64,000 nucleotides of DNA. It comes from Mortierella sp. BCC40632 (Eukaryota; Mortierellomycota; Mortierellomycetes; Mortierellales; Mortierellaceae). Made by a program: the position numbers and the translations under genes. Shown here piece by piece: positions 38,126 through 51,861 of this stretch. The notes under the pieces were generated by a model. It was not told the DNA's origin and ran no database searches. It was given only the letters and a program-made list of their open reading frames with translations. The stretch covers positions 492,001-556,000 of the forward strand of contig WAEK01000010.1 of assembly GCA_011634665.1 (NCBI GenBank), written 5' to 3'. How positions within the stretch are numbered: the stretch's first letter is position 1; each line of letters starts with the position of its first letter.

Positions 38126-38536
38126 TCTTCACTCTCTCACTCCTTTTTTTTTTTCTTCTGTCGCTCGTCCATCTCATTGTCGATCCACTCTTCTCCTTCC
38201 TCCATCACCCATTCTCTCCCTGTCATCCCACGCGATCACATCACAGCCGATCCTCATTCCTGGGTCCTTTTTTCCTTTTTTTTTTTTTTTTTTCTTTCTT
38301 TCTCTTTCCTTCTTTCTTTCTCGCTTTGCCTCTCCCTTACCGTTTCGCCTGTCGCCCCCCTCTTCTCTATCCCAAGTACACACTTCTCTTCTTCTCCACC
38401 GACTCCCTCTCTCCTCCCCTCTTTCCTCTTCAACTCAGCTTCCCTCTCGCTCCACTGAGAGCCACTTTTTGTCCTTTTCGTCCTCTTTGCTCCACTCACC
38501 ATCGGCCAGAGTCGATAGACTGTTCTTGCTGCGACC
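36272..38536. other. Intergenic region between the peptide gene and the mitochondrial kinase
   Basis: T-runs at about 37149-37165 and 37529-37551, a short GAG triplet run on the minus strand (36793-36811), and a CT-rich leader (about 38040-38500) in front of the PDK ATG. An open minus-strand frame at about 36718-37008 is Glu/Asp-rich and has no ATG; I do not support it as a gene. Confidence 0.45.
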
Positions 38537-39737
38537 ATGAATACGACCAAGGCGGCTCTCCATGCTCTACCGAGCGATCTGATTAACAAGCTCTGTCGGT
38601 CTAAAGCGACGAGACTCTCGGTATGTGTCCTTTTCTTTCTTTCTCTCTCCCTCTCTCTCACTCCCTCCCTCTCTCTCTCTCTTTTCCTAAGGGACCATTG
38701 AAAATCATCTGCACATCCACAGCAAAAACAACAACAACAAAAAAAAAAAAAAAAAAAAAAAGAGCTCCCAGTTAACAATGACTAACATGACTGTGTCCCT
38801 TTTCTTGCTTCTTGACTCCTCGCTTTCTTTCTCTCACCCCATGGACAACCGTAATACCTCAGCTCAAGCAAATGTACACCCTTGGAAGGTAATGATCACC
38901 TTTTCTCTCTCTCTCAAAAAAAAAAAAAAAAAAAAAAAAAAAATGCCGCATGCAACTCGACCGTGACGCACCATATGTTCCTAGAGCTCCTAGCAAAATG
39001 GCGCTGGATGATACCAAACCGGGGAGGGGGGAGGAGGAAGAGAAGGAACTAGTTAGTCTCTGCAGGCGAGCAGGAGACAGGAGGGGGGAGAGCGACTCTT
39101 GTGCAGAGCGATGATGAAAATTGGCATAGCGCGGTTTGGCTTAGCGTGTTTTTCTCTTCTCTTTGTATGTGAGTGAGTTGTGTGTGTCTTGGGCGTGCCG
39201 AAGGTTGCGGTTAGTGCAATGGGTCTAGCGACGTGGGTCCCTTTGTCCAAGGTTTCTTTTATTTCCATTTTTCCATATGATCTTCAAATGCCCCGGTCCA
39301 GCTCCCAGCACCTTCCCTTCTCCGCAAGATCACGAGAAGAACAAGACTGCCACACCTCTTTGCCCACCAGAATGAAAAAAATGAAGGGTACAAAAGGGAA
39401 GAGGAACAATTGGATAGACAAAAATATCTGTGTGGGTGCGTAGATGTAATAATGTGTGCGTGGGTGTGTGTGTGTGTGTGTGCATCGTGTGTCTGTTCGA
39501 TGGGGATCCAAAGGGACGCTCCGGAAGAGAGAGTGTTTGTGTGTTTGGCGGTATTTGTCTCAATGGGGCCGTCTCGCATTGAACAGGCTAGACGGTCGGG
39601 TCGAGCCCAAAGCCCATTGGAAGGAAGGAAAGAGAGAGAGAGAGAGAGAGAGATGGACACCGCGCACATTCATTACGCACACACACACTCTCTCCCAATC
39701 CAGTTCATCGTCCCCACATACCCATCAAAGACCTTTT

Positions 39738-39778
<41 letters not shown>

Positions 39779-42250
39779 CGCATGCGCGCCAGACACCATT
39801 GCCAAGTTCTGACACGAACAAAAATGGATTCACTCTTGTTTGTTCTCCACTTACTTAGGCATGTGCTCGAATCCAAGAACCAAGGTGCACTGGTCATCCC
39901 GGCTGTGTTTTTGCACCAAGAACTTCCTATCCGTCTTTCGCATGCACTCAAGATGCTCAACTCGGACATGCTCCCAGTCAAGATGTCAGATATGCCCAAC
40001 TTTCAGCACATCGCACGCTCGTACCTTGAAGACATTAGGTAGGTTGTTAGGGTTTGTGTGTGTCCTTTTTTTTTTTTTTTTTTTTCCTCTCTCCCTCCTT
40101 TCGCATGTGCTTCCGTTCTCCTCCTTTGCTCTCCTTGTAAGGTGTGGAGAAGAAAAAAAAAAAAAAAAAGTCATCTCTGTCACCCACCGAGAGGCGTGTG
40201 TTCGTTTTAAGGTTGCAGGGACACTTGGATTGGCTGGACCCGGTCTGTCTGTTTGTCCGTCCGTCTTGTCGTCCGTCCGGCTGGCTTGGCTGGCTGGCAT
40301 GTCCGGCCAAGAAAGAAAGAACAACGACTGTGTTTGCCCCGTTCACCCGACCGGAACATTCGCTCTCTGACGAATCATCCCGATCCCTCCAGCAGGAAGG
40401 GAAAAGGAACAAAGATGGAGTGGATGTAGCACCACTACCGCCACCACCATCACCACTCATCATCCACGCACCATCCACACACTTCAACCCACCTCTATCC
40501 ACTTCCCCACTCTCTCTCTCTCTCTTTTTCTATCTCTCTCGCTCACACCCGCTCGCTCACATCCGTTCACACAGATAACTACATACAAACACACACATAC
40601 ACATCGCCACTTCTCCTCTCCTCTTTCCCAACACTAATCTTTTCGTCCCCATCGTGCTCCCTTGGCCTTGGCAAGAATGGCCAGGAACAAGATGGCTCGA
40701 ACCATTGATCCAACCGAGACATACCTCGCCTTGCTCTGTGTCACAAACAATCTGCACGCACCCCCACTCGCACACCACACTCACCCGTTCTATTTTCTCT
40801 CTTTTCTTTCCTTCTCACTCACTTAGCATGGTCACTCAGATGCCCAAGCCTTCTACCCCACAGCTCGAAGAAGAGTTTACAGTATTGCTTCGGAATCTAG
40901 AACAGCGGCACAAGATCAAGATCCTGGCCATCAGTCGTGGATTTACAGAGCTCCTAGACTCGGTCCTAAAACGGAGTGTTGAGCAAGGAGGTAGCCCGCT
41001 TTACTACCAGAGTTGTAAGGGCTGGACAATTGACCCGCAAGCTGACAAGGATATCCAGACATTCTTTAACCGCTTTTACACCATCAACCTCGGGACCCGT
41101 CTTTTGATTGGTAAAAATAGCACCGCTGAGTCGGTCTTTGTTATTGATTTTTATTTTTTTATTTTTCATTTGAACCCGCTGACTGCCATAGTCTTAACTT
41201 TTTCCGCCTGGGTACTGACTGATCTCCTGACATGCCGGCTTTCCATTTAAAAATGGTTCCATAGGTGAACATTTGGCACTACATGACCGTGGACTGAATC
41301 TTGTCCAAAGAGTGAATCCTTTGTCGATTTCTAGAAGTGCTATCCGAGACGCCCAAAAGGTCTGTGCCGCACACTATGGTCAGGCTGCACCCTCAGTTCT
41401 CATTCACACACCAAACCCCGACATTACAACAACCTACGTTGACGAATTCCTTCACCGCAATATCTATGAGCTGCTCAAGAATGCAATGAAAGCGACATGT
41501 GAGACTCATCTCAACAAGGATCCTTCGATCAGTCTCTCTACTGCCTCCACAGGAACGACCGCTTCTCGAACCAAACTGCCACCCATCAAGCTGGTCTTGG
41601 TCGATGGTGGAGAGGATGTGACAATCAAGATTTCGGATGAAGGTGGCGGAATGGCTCTGAGCGAGATGAACAAGATCTGGAGTTATGTTCATTCGGGAAC
41701 ATCACCCAGACTGCGACAGCCTTCGTCCGTTGTTTCGCCTTCAGCCTCCGAGTTGACAGGATCCACACCGATAGCCAATGTTACCACACCGGTGTTGACG
41801 CCAAATGATTCGCTAGCAAAGTCGGTGTCGGACTCGATGACGGTGATGGGAGGATTGGCGAGTGAGGCCAAGGATTATTTGGATGTTCCATTGAGTGGAT
41901 CTGGACATGGACTTCCCTTGGCAAGATTGATTGCTCGTTACTTTGGTGGAGATCTCTCCCTGATTTCGATGGAGGGCTATGGTACGGATTCGTATCTTTC
42001 ATTGTATCGGGATGACAATCATCTTGAGAACTTTCCGGAACAAGATGAAGAGATGTTGGCCGAAGTGGATGTCTTTGTTAGTGAACTGTTGGAGGAGCCA
42101 ACACCTCCAGAGCCTCCAAGAGCGTTTTTGGATGCTCGACCTCTTCAGAACAAGGATATCCAGCCAACACCATCATCACGCATCGCTGCTGCCTCTATTG
42201 AAGGATCTCTCAGTCAACCCAGCCGTGCCGCCTCCCAGGGCGCTTTGTAA
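38537..42250 (+). CDS. Mitochondrial protein kinase of the PDK/BCKDK family
   Basis: Exons 38537-38620, 38863-38888 (26 bases), 39859-40038, 40827-41110 and 41265-42250 give 519 aa. The N-terminal helical domain contains FLHQELPIRLSHALKML, the usual PDK segment. The GHKL ATPase domain has its N-box in LLKNAMKATCE, the G1 box ISDEGGGM, and the G2 box GSGHGLPLARLIARYFGGDL followed by SMEGYGTDSYL. These kinases phosphorylate and switch off the E1 subunit of the pyruvate or branched-chain 2-oxoacid dehydrogenase in the matrix. A Ser/Thr/Val-rich insert of about 60 residues lies between the G1 and G2 boxes, where the ATP lid is, and the Pro/Glu-rich C-terminal tail is also extended. Introns 2 and 3 are long (970 and 788 bases) and full of simple repeats. 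Yeast Pkp1/Pkp2 or BCKDK orthology cannot be settled here. Confidence 0.9.
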
Positions 42251-42655
42251 TATACATTCTTTTCTTTTCTTTTCTTTGGATGAAGTGACGACGCGCTTTT
42301 TTCAGGATGGTTCAAGGGAGAAAAAAGAGGAGGAAGAAGAAAACGAGATCGCCTTTTAGAAAGCATTCCGCCAGGGGATTCTCATTCATCTTTTCACCTT
42401 GCTTAATCTTCCCTTTCACCATCTGCTCTATTCCCTCCTCCTTTTCATTACTTTCTCTCTGTCCGTCCGTCTCTCTTGCTCTCTCGCTCTCACCCACCCA
42501 CCTACTCACTCCCCTTTTCCTCCGCCTGTAATATATATGTTTTCCTCTCTCTTTTCTCTTACTCTCTCTCTCTCCCTTTCCCTTTTTTTAACCCCTCGCA
42601 TTGCCAATAAATAAAAGCAGCCTCCACTATTTTGCGACATAAAGACCATCCTCAC

Positions 42656-42686
<31 letters not shown>

Positions 42687-43074
42687 AGCCGTAGTACAAA
42701 TAAGCATTCTCTTCGCTTTTGCTTTGCTTTCCCGATCCGGATCGGTGCTGTGTAACGGTACAAATCTGCAATGGAAAAAAAAAAATGGTTGGTCCAAAAA
42801 AAAAAAAAAAAAAAAGGCTCTTTTTTTTTTAACAGAATGCAAGTAGAGACTTTAATGACTCAAAGCATGGAAGAGAGTGGGGGAGTATTTTACACAGATA
42901 GGAAAAACTGAAGAAGCAACAAAGAATGAAAAAAGAATGAAAAGAGTATCTACCGAAGCACACAGTGTCTGTTTTTTTGTTTGTTTTTTTTCTTTTAGAG
43001 AGTACGAAAGAAAAGAAAAGAAAAGAAAAGAAAAGAAAAGAAAAGAGTAAGAGTGAGAGACTTGCTCTCTTGGT

Positions 43075-43879
43075 TTACATGACAAGACAGCTCTGGTCCT
43101 TGGAGGTACGTCCTTGTTTGATCCGCCGGATACTGTTCTTATGTCCAAGCATATCAAACTTGGTCGCATGCTCCTCCAATCGGGCCTTGGCCTCCTTGTT
43201 TCCATTTGCCGACGCAAGCTTATAAAATTCCATCGCCTTGCCAAGATCAATCGGGACCGAAATTCCAACCTCATAATAATAACCCATCGCATATTGTGCC
43301 TTGTGCAATTGCTTCTCCGCCGCCTTGGATGCATACTGGAAGGCAAGGGCATCATTGGCTTCGAAAAATCCTTCCGCTCCACTGAGATACCAACCCGACA
43401 ATGCCATTTCGGCCTCTCCATTCGAATCATGAGCCAATACAGCTCGTTCATAATGTTGAACTGACAAGAATGGATCTACTTTGCAACCCAATGTACCATA
43501 TTCGTAACAATGACCCATCTTGCAGTTGGCAGGACCATATCCGAGTAGAGCTGATTTCTTGAACCATTCCAATGCCTCTCCATCGTCGGGGAAGGCAATG
43601 TCATCAGGGATGGTGAGCTGTTTGTATTCTCGGGCCAGGATCTGACCGAGGACATAAGGAGCCATGGGACAGGACTCGGTGGCAAAGGAAGCTGCTCGTT
43701 TCAGATATTGAAGACCAGTCTTCATGTTTCTGGCTTGTCCAAGTTCACCATACAGATACACAATTGCCAAGCGCTAGTAGAATATATATATATATTCCGG
43801 ATCAAAGAAATAGAAATAAACATGTTAATAGGTTTAAAAACACCATCATAAAAAAAGAAATAAGAGGCATATAAGAAGC

Positions 43880-43911
<32 letters not shown>

Positions 43912-46399
43912 AAAAAAAAAAAAAAAAAAACATACGTGGTTGGCAGGAACATCGTTATGGGTAGCAGCCTTCTTGTAGAGCACAACGGCCTTGTTGCTAT
44001 CCTTTCTCCGCTCACAATAATAGCCGACTTTGTAATGCGCTGCGGCATAATCTCCCTTGGAGGCCGATTGGAAGAGTCGGAGGGCCTTGTCGGCACTCTT
44101 CTTATTCCCATAGAGCCCATCCTCATACCAAGTACCTCGGATAAACTGAGCTTCGGGTTGTCCCTCCTTTGAGAGTCGGTCAATCCAATAGATGGCCTCC
44201 TGTGTCAATTTCCTCCGACCAATGCTGTCATTTTCCTCCTGTCCCGGTGTGGCAGGGCTAGATGTGACGGATCCTGAAGTAGGGCTGGAAGAGGTTGGAC
44301 TGGTTGAGGCAGTGTTGGTAGACTCGGAATTACTCACAGGTGTATAGGTCGCAGATGGCTCACCAATCTCGAGCAAATACTTGGCATAAGACAATTGCAA
44401 GCTTGTGTCATTGGTCTTGATGGCCATTTCTCGGTATTTGGCAACGATAGCTGCATCACTCAAGAGTGAGACCGAGGTGGCGACCGAGTTTTGCTTGGAG
44501 TGCACCCCTGTCCGGGGACGAGGTGGGGTGTGGAATCCAAAGGATCCTCCCGCGCTATTGGTACCGAAGGGAGGGATTGGAGGGGATTGGATTCCGTCCA
44601 GGGGATCGACTGTGTTGGGAGACCATGACTTTCGATGGATTTGTCGACCTCCTGGACCTCCTGCCATGCCCATCATGTTCGGGTCAGCTGGACCCATATT
44701 CCCTAAATGGAGTGAAAAAAAAATCAAAAAAAGAAAGAAAGAGGGGAAATATCGAGTTAGACTAGTCTTGTGAAGTAGACCCTTATTCCTCCTTTTCTCT
44801 TGCAAGTGTATGTACATGCAGAGTCAATTTTTTTTTTTTTTTTTTTCCTGAAAAAAAAAAAAAAAAAAAAAAAAAAGAGCATTTTCTCTGCTCCGATTAA
44901 AGAAACCTACCTGGCATACCCATGCCCATGCTCATACCAGAGGTCGAGTTGTGGTGTCGAAGCATTCCAGGGTCTGTGTAGGCATGTTGTGGCTGTTGAG
45001 GGTGAAAAGACACAGGTCGAGAAGGATGCTGCAAATAATCCATGGAATGAATCATCTCCTCTGCGGGTGAGTCTGTGAAACCCATCCCGGGTCCTCCCGC
45101 TGCCGCCCTGAATGCTCCCTGCGAATAAGGCGTAATGGGCGACGCAGGCGCGTCGACCAAGGCAGCCCAATCATCCGACTTGGCCGCCACAGGCTTGAGA
45201 AAATCACCATTGTTATTGTTGAGCATCAATGGCATGGGTGAGGTTCGGCCAGATCCTGGGATGGAGCGTCCATGGGATCCTGTTCGGAGATGCTGTTGGA
45301 ACGAACTCCGTGGGTTAAAGTCTCCGTCTGAGGAAAGAGATGCACGCGTGGGGGAAGGGGCCCGATCATTTATGGCAAAGGCAGGAGAAGGGGGTCCCAT
45401 GCCTGGAGGTGGGAGAGGAGACCAAGGCGCAGTAGAGGCATCACCGGCCATCCCAGGATACTGGATAGGAGAGGGGATCCCCAAAGCTGGAACCAGGCTT
45501 GAAGGACTCTCGCTTTCATCGGGCTTGATAAGGACAGGCGGAGGCAAGTAGTGCTGGTTCTGCGCCATGTCATGCTGTGGCTGTTGTGGCTGGGTGGATG
45601 GGAAGGAAGAGGGCGGAGTAGCCCCAAGTGGCAGTGGCAGGGGCTGCTGTTGCTGCTGTTGTTGCTGTTGTTGTTGTTGGTAGTAGTGGTGAGGAGGAGA
45701 AGACGCAGATGACCAAGGGGCTGGTGCTGCGCCTGATGGAGTAGCGACGGAAATCGGAGGAATAGGATACCCCATCATAGGCGGAACAGACTGAGTGGGC
45801 GACGAGGAAGCAGCAACAGGGGCATCCGACAACTGGTAGCGAGGGATGTCTCCACCGGCAACAGCAACAGCGACAGGCTGGCCATTGGGAGAACCATTGG
45901 GAGAACCATAGGCAGTGATAACGTTTCCTCCCGGAGGCGATGAAGGCCCATTGGCTACTGCTTCTCCTGCGGCCAATCCAGGAGGTGCAACAAAAGGACC
46001 ACTCGAAGGTATGGAGGATCCGTGGAGGGCTTCTTTTAAAGACGTAGTCTGCGTCAAAGCCTCTTGGTCAGAAAGATACGAGCCGAGCTCGTCTGCAAAC
46101 GACACATTAGCCTCGAGTTGGAGTGAAATGCGCTGCGGTTGCAATCCTTGGGAGAACTCACCCTGAGAAACAGGCACTGAGGAAGAAGGCGGCAACTGTG
46201 GAAGATCCTTTGAGAGATGAGGAGGCTGCTGGTACGGCGGATAAGATGGGTATGAAGGCTGTGAAACGGAAGGATAGCCGTGACCAGGATGGGCATTGGC
46301 ACCTAGACTCAGGCCAGCCATCGACTCATCCAGTGGCATAGCAGACTGTGGCTGTTGCTCAGCCAAGGCGCTGGGAGGCAACGATGTAATGGTAGACAT
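43075..46399 (-). CDS. Sel1-repeat chitin synthase activator-like protein (Skt5/Chs4) with CaaX box
   Basis: Exons 46399-44911, 44702-43936 and 43773-43075 give 984 aa. The ATG at 46399 (MSTITSLPPSALAEQ) is the first in frame; the open frame upstream of it lacks an ATG. The first 550 residues are Pro/Gln/Ser-rich, including about 12 Gln, and probably disordered. About residues 600-930 hold a run of Sel1-like repeats (for example AQFIRGTWYEDGLYGNKKSA and AQYAMGYYYEVG). The last four residues are CLVM, a CaaX box for prenylation; yeast Chs4/Skt5 likewise ends in a farnesylated CaaX motif and brings chitin synthase III to the bud neck or septum. By analogy this protein should sit at the plasma membrane and activate a chitin synthase during wall or septum growth (inference). 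Convergent with the PDK-family gene. Confidence 0.87.
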
Positions 46400-46672
46400 G
46401 GAAAAGTTGTGTGGAGATGAGTATTGACTCGGGGCCAAGGACTAAAGCTAAGGCGTTGATGCAATGCAAGAGAATTGGGATGGGAGGTTGTATGCGGGAC
46501 AGCCAAAAGAGGCAGCTGGGCTTTGGAAAACGTTTCTGCGCCGACAGGTAAAAATGAACCAAGAGGGTAATAGTGGGGGTACTCGATGCAGCTGTGCCAA
46601 GGATTAGGCTGCAGAACAGTGCATGTAATGGAGGAGAAGTGGTGGGTGGGAGAGAGAGAGAAAGAGAGAGAG

Positions 46673-46705
<33 letters not shown>

Positions 46706-46821
46706 ATAGGTGGACTGAGGTTGCCTCGCTGTGCAGATTAGATTGGGATGGAACGTGTCTGTGGGTGTGGGAACAGACAAACAGGTAAGAAAGGGCAAGA
46801 GAAGTCAACGGTAGGGAAAAG

Positions 46822-46858
<37 letters not shown>

Positions 46859-47514
46859 GCTTGGTCGTATGCACAACAATAGTCGCACTAGGTGAGGAAA
46901 GTCGGGTCAGGGAGAGGAAGGGACAGGGCAGTGGCGGATCAGAAGCACAGACAGGGGAGACAGCAAAAAATGCGTGAATAAAGCGATCGCCCCACGAACC
47001 AGAAATATCGCGCAGGCGATGGGGAATGGCAGATGAGGGCACGAATTGTCAGCCGAAGGGGAGAGAGAAGCGGTCGTGGGCGGGGAAATAAACGCAAAGA
47101 AAGAAAGGAGAGGAGAGATGAGGAAGAAAAAAAAAAAAAAAAAAAAAGGAAAAAAGGAAATGCCGAAAAAGGGAAAAGGAAAAAAAAGGAATGATGATTA
47201 ATGATGGCCCAAGATGAGGATGAGATGGGGGGGGGGGGGAAAAAAAGAGAGTGTGAGACAACGAGAGTGAGGACATTAGAGAGGGGGACCGATGGATTCC
47301 AGGCGGCGAGCAGCGTGGCCAACTCACTGGCTGGACTTTGCGCTGTCCCAAAAATGCCGAGTGAGAGTGCCTGATAAATAAAAGCAGACAAAGTGTGTCT
47401 AAATGGCTATGAATACTTCTCGCTGCTCGCTCGGAATGCCCTGCGTAAAAATAGATCCGCTACACAACAGAGAACAGAAAGAAGAGGTAACCCTTTCTTT
47501 TTTTTTCTCTCTCT

Positions 47515-47551
<37 letters not shown>

Positions 47552-47778
47552 CTCGTTTCTCTTTTCTATCTCTTTCTATCTCTCGCTCTTTCTCACTCCT
47601 CCAATTGCCACCAGGCTGCACGGCTACCTTGTCACTCTATCCTGTTTGCTCCCACTGCGTCCATCGATGGCTCAGTCGGGATGTATCTGCCTGTCTAGGC
47701 GCTCGCTCCTCCCTTTTTTCTTCTCGTCGGGCCATTGTCCGGTTCGTAATTCGCCCCGCTCTGTTCCTGTTCATTGAA

Positions 47779-47811
<33 letters not shown>

Positions 47812-48909
47812 TGCATATTGCAGAGCCTCTGCTGAACAAATATGCCTGTTGACAGCGCCAACCCCTTTCTTCTCAACTCCTTTCTGGCACTGACTATCTA
47901 TTCAAGTTGCAGTCGTGGTTAGGGTGGGTAGGTGAAAAGTAAGGAGAAATGAGGTACACACACAAAGGTCTTGCCAATATCCAGAAGCCGATAACCTTAA
48001 TAGACGGAGATACACAGCTAGGCTATTGGATCGACTTTGAAAGTGAAATGTTGTCCACCTTCGCCCTCGATGGATAGCAGAACAACAGAACAGCAGAACT
48101 ATCCTCCGTGTAGATAGGGGCTCGAACAGGCTATTAACACACATACATCGTGGGCTCCTGTCGCCATGTCCTCCGAGAGCATGACACAACCTAATCACGG
48201 CGAGACCTCAGAGCGACCTTGAGTGCCAGGCATAGCCATGAACATCGATTGAGAGGATGAGAATAGTAAAAAAAGAGAGAGAATCGTGTTCGACCACCCC
48301 TGGATCGTTTCATTTATTTCGCACCTTTGTCAAGAGAGCTTCCGTGCGCAGCCTTCGAGGGAGCCACATCCTCAAACAACGGGTCCAGTAAAGCTCAAGT
48401 ACCCTTGTTCCTCGTATCGCCGGTAAGTACTGAGAGCATTTGCACTGCCTTCTCTCGCGTGCGGGACCCATGGAGTATAGTTGCCGGAGAGTGGGCTAGG
48501 GCATGTATATAGGATACGTGTCAGGATCGCCAGGAGTGTACGTGTCTTTTGGGATCCAACTCATTACAGTGTAGGACTCATCTTTGCTGGGCACGTGTGT
48601 CATGTGATTTTGGCTGATACGACGGGCCAATGGCTGCGCCAGAAGACGACTTTGTAGCCATTGCTGGGCAACTTTCTCTCTTGCTCTCTCTTTTTTTTTT
48701 TCTCATCACAGAACACTTGCTGCACTCATTTCTCTTTTTTTTCTCTCACCACTCGACCCGTTGTCATCCAGATTGTACAGCACAGTGCCTATTCTCGCAC
48801 CCACCGGCTCCTGTTCCTGATCCACTGCTCTTGACTACATCAACCTTGGCGCTGAACAAGGTTTCTGAAGAACAAACGTCTGGTATTGAAACATCCACTT
48901 TGCACCTCC
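46400..48909. other. Intergenic region between SKT5-like and NBR1-like starts
   Basis: Divergent promoter space for the Skt5/Chs4-like (-) and NBR1-like (+) genes. GA repeats at about 46650-46700 and 46825-46850 are CT-rich in the Skt5-like leader; a T-run covers about 47519-47550 and an A-run 47780-47809. Short open frames at 48327-48512 and 48630-48947 have no recognisable domain. The latter starts with ATG and MAAPEDDFVAIAG but soon becomes low complexity. Confidence 0.5.
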
Positions 48910-49264
48910 ATGACCCACTGCATCGTGAAGGCCACCCTGGCGGGTGAGTGCCGTCGATTCGCACTTGCAACCATCGACCGTGACAATATCATGGAAGACG
49001 CTGATAAGTTAACATTTGAGAAACTGCACACTCAGGTAAGTAAGAGAGAAGAAAGCGAGAGAAGCGCGCAACCAACGGGTGGTGAATCCCAAAAAGACTC
49101 CGCCAAGACTTGAAGAAGAAGAGAGACCTGTCGACTGCTTTTTTTTTTTTCTATCCTTGCGCCCTCAACTCTACCACCCGTGCAACCAGTTCACTCTCCA
49201 CGGAGCATACGCACACCCTGTCCGACTTGCCACTCTGCTAACTAACCACCACCCTTTGTTGCTG

Positions 49265-49337
<73 letters not shown>

Positions 49338-51812
49338 CTCCCCCTTATTCCTGCATCTCCCTTGGCTCTTCTTTATCTTCTCTCTCTCACACACACCCCC
49401 ACTTCCACTTCCACCACCCCGCCTCCTCTTCCTCCCCCTCTCCTAATGTTCTCACTGCTAGCTGTGTTCGGTCTTCAACCAACAACGACTGAGCATCACT
49501 CATCAACAGCCTGGCTGGCCTTCGGTCCGTATCTTGACCGATGCTGATGTTCTGAATGCCGTCAAGGCAGTTTCGTCCAACACTTCCAAGGGTGTGCCAA
49601 GACTCCTCCTCAGACTAAAGACTGAGATCGGCGAAGGTAATCATCATAGCAGCACAGTGCCACATCCAGTCTCTTTTGCATAATTTTATTTTCTCTCTCC
49701 CACTCCCACACACACACACACAAACATCCAAACACACACAAGGTGACACCACCTAACAGTCCTACCGCGCCATTCGTTTCCTCCTCTCCTACAGAGAACG
49801 AGGCCGAGCCCATCCAAAACGTGACCGAGTCTATGAGTTCGACAACAATCAGTGGAGGCACCAACACCACCACCTCGTCCACTCTTCCTAGTCAAGAAGA
49901 CAACACGAGTAGGTTTCCTTCCCCACATACACTAGGCTTATACCTGATGAAAGAGCCCTCAAAGCTCTCTTCCTCCCCCCCAAAAAAGGAAAGCAAAGAC
50001 TTTTGACCAGCAACATTAATGCTTGATACTCCTTCTCTTCCTATTCCTCTTTCTCCACTCCCCCCCCCTTTTTTTTTAACCTTCGTTCACCTGTCTAGTC
50101 AAAGTCGTTCACATCAATGTCTATTGCGACATCTGTCTGAACAACGTCCGTGGTACTCGCTGGAAGTGCCAGAGCTGTGAAAACTACGACCTCTGTCAAG
50201 ACTGTCTTGGATTGGCCAAGAGTCGACATCACGCTACACATGTCTTCAGGGCACTTGAGAAGCCTGTGAATTTCTACAACTCGCTCCATCCACCAGTCTC
50301 ATCGACAAGCACCAACTCTCTCTCGAGCCCCTCCTCTTCCTCTTTGTCCTCTTCCTCCTCTTCCTCTTCCTCCACCTCTTCCTCTTCGTCAGCTACTACC
50401 AAGGCCAGCCTTAACAGAAACAGCAGTGACAGTCGCCGTAGTCGCAACAGCAGCAACACCAACAGTAGCAACACCAATAGCAGCAACACCGGCACCGTCA
50501 ACAACAGCGGTCATAGCAATAGCAGCAGCAAGCCTGCTAAGCATATGGCAGTTTGTGACATTTGCCAATCAACCATTTTTGGTGTCAGACACAAATGTCT
50601 TCAATGCTACGACTACGACCTTTGTCAGTCATGTCTACCTATGGCCAATGCACGACACCACAGCGACCATAGCTTCTTCCCGATTCAATACCCAGGTCAG
50701 ATAAAGGTTGCTATCGACCCAACACCGCACGTCGGAATTGTTTGTGATAGCTGCAACGGTGATATCTACGGTGTTCGCTACAAGGTAAGAGGTTAACTGG
50801 TTTGAGCTCCTGTTAGGGTGATGACCGTGGGCTGAGAATCTGGAAAGTTAACTGATTTTTTTTTTTATTTATTTTCTATTCTGATCATCAAAAATAGTGT
50901 GGCAACTGTGCCGACTATGACCTTTGTGGCAATTGCGAGTCGGTGTCGCCTCAGATCCATAATCCTGATCATCTCTTTATCAAGATCCGAAAGCCTGTCC
51001 AATCCCGCCTAACGCCCCAATACTCTCTCCTGCCGAATATGTATCAGAAAGGATGGGGTAGGATGGTTTGCTTCCATCCTCGTGCTACGGGATGTGAATG
51101 CCCGGAAGGAGCTTCTCTATATTCGCAACGTCAAAGCTTTGCTTCTAATGCAATCAATCCTCCATCTTACGAGTCTCCAAGATCAGCTGGGGAGCCACCC
51201 AAGCCCACAGAGCAATCTGCTGAGAAGCCTGCTGAGAAACCAACTGAGGAGTCTCCCAAGTCTGTGAAGAAGCCTGCTGAGAAGACAACTGAGGAACCTC
51301 CCAAGTCTGTGGAGAAGACTGCTGAGAAGATTGTTGAGAAGACTGCTGAAAAGACAACCGAGGAGCCTCCCAAGTCTGTGGAGAAGCCTGCTGAAAAGTC
51401 TACTGAAAAGCCTGCTGAGAGATCTGTGGAGAAGCCCGCTGAAACAAAGGAAGAGCCCATCAAGACCACCAAGGAGACTCCCAAAGTTACAAACGAAACC
51501 CCTAAAGAATCCTCAGTTCCCATGGAAGAGCTTCCTGGAGCGGCCGAAGTGATCCCCATGGCGGTTGAGGATTCTCCTGCGGTAGTGGTGGAGGAGGAGA
51601 AGTCCATCCTTGACAAGAGTGTCATTTCGGCGCCAACGGGATACGAATCTATTGTGCCCTCTACCGTTAACTCGACCATTCTTTCTGAACCCCCTTCTGG
51701 TGCTCTCTCCGCCATTCTTTCTCAGGCAACACCATCCGTTGCCCCATCTAATATTCACTCTGTCGCCCATTCGATTATCCACCAATCCGTTGAAGGGTAT
51801 AACCAAAACTCT

Positions 51813-51861
<49 letters not shown>

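Noticed and set aside
48100..48180. Sequence with GTTCGAGCCCC on the minus strand resembling a T-loop
   Set aside because: The T-stem does not pair and no D arm lies at the right distance.
51167..51715. 182-residue minus-strand frame opposite the NBR1-like repeat region
   Set aside because: It is the mirror image of the Lys-Pro-Glu repeat and reads as a Ser/Phe/Gly repeat without start or promoter features.
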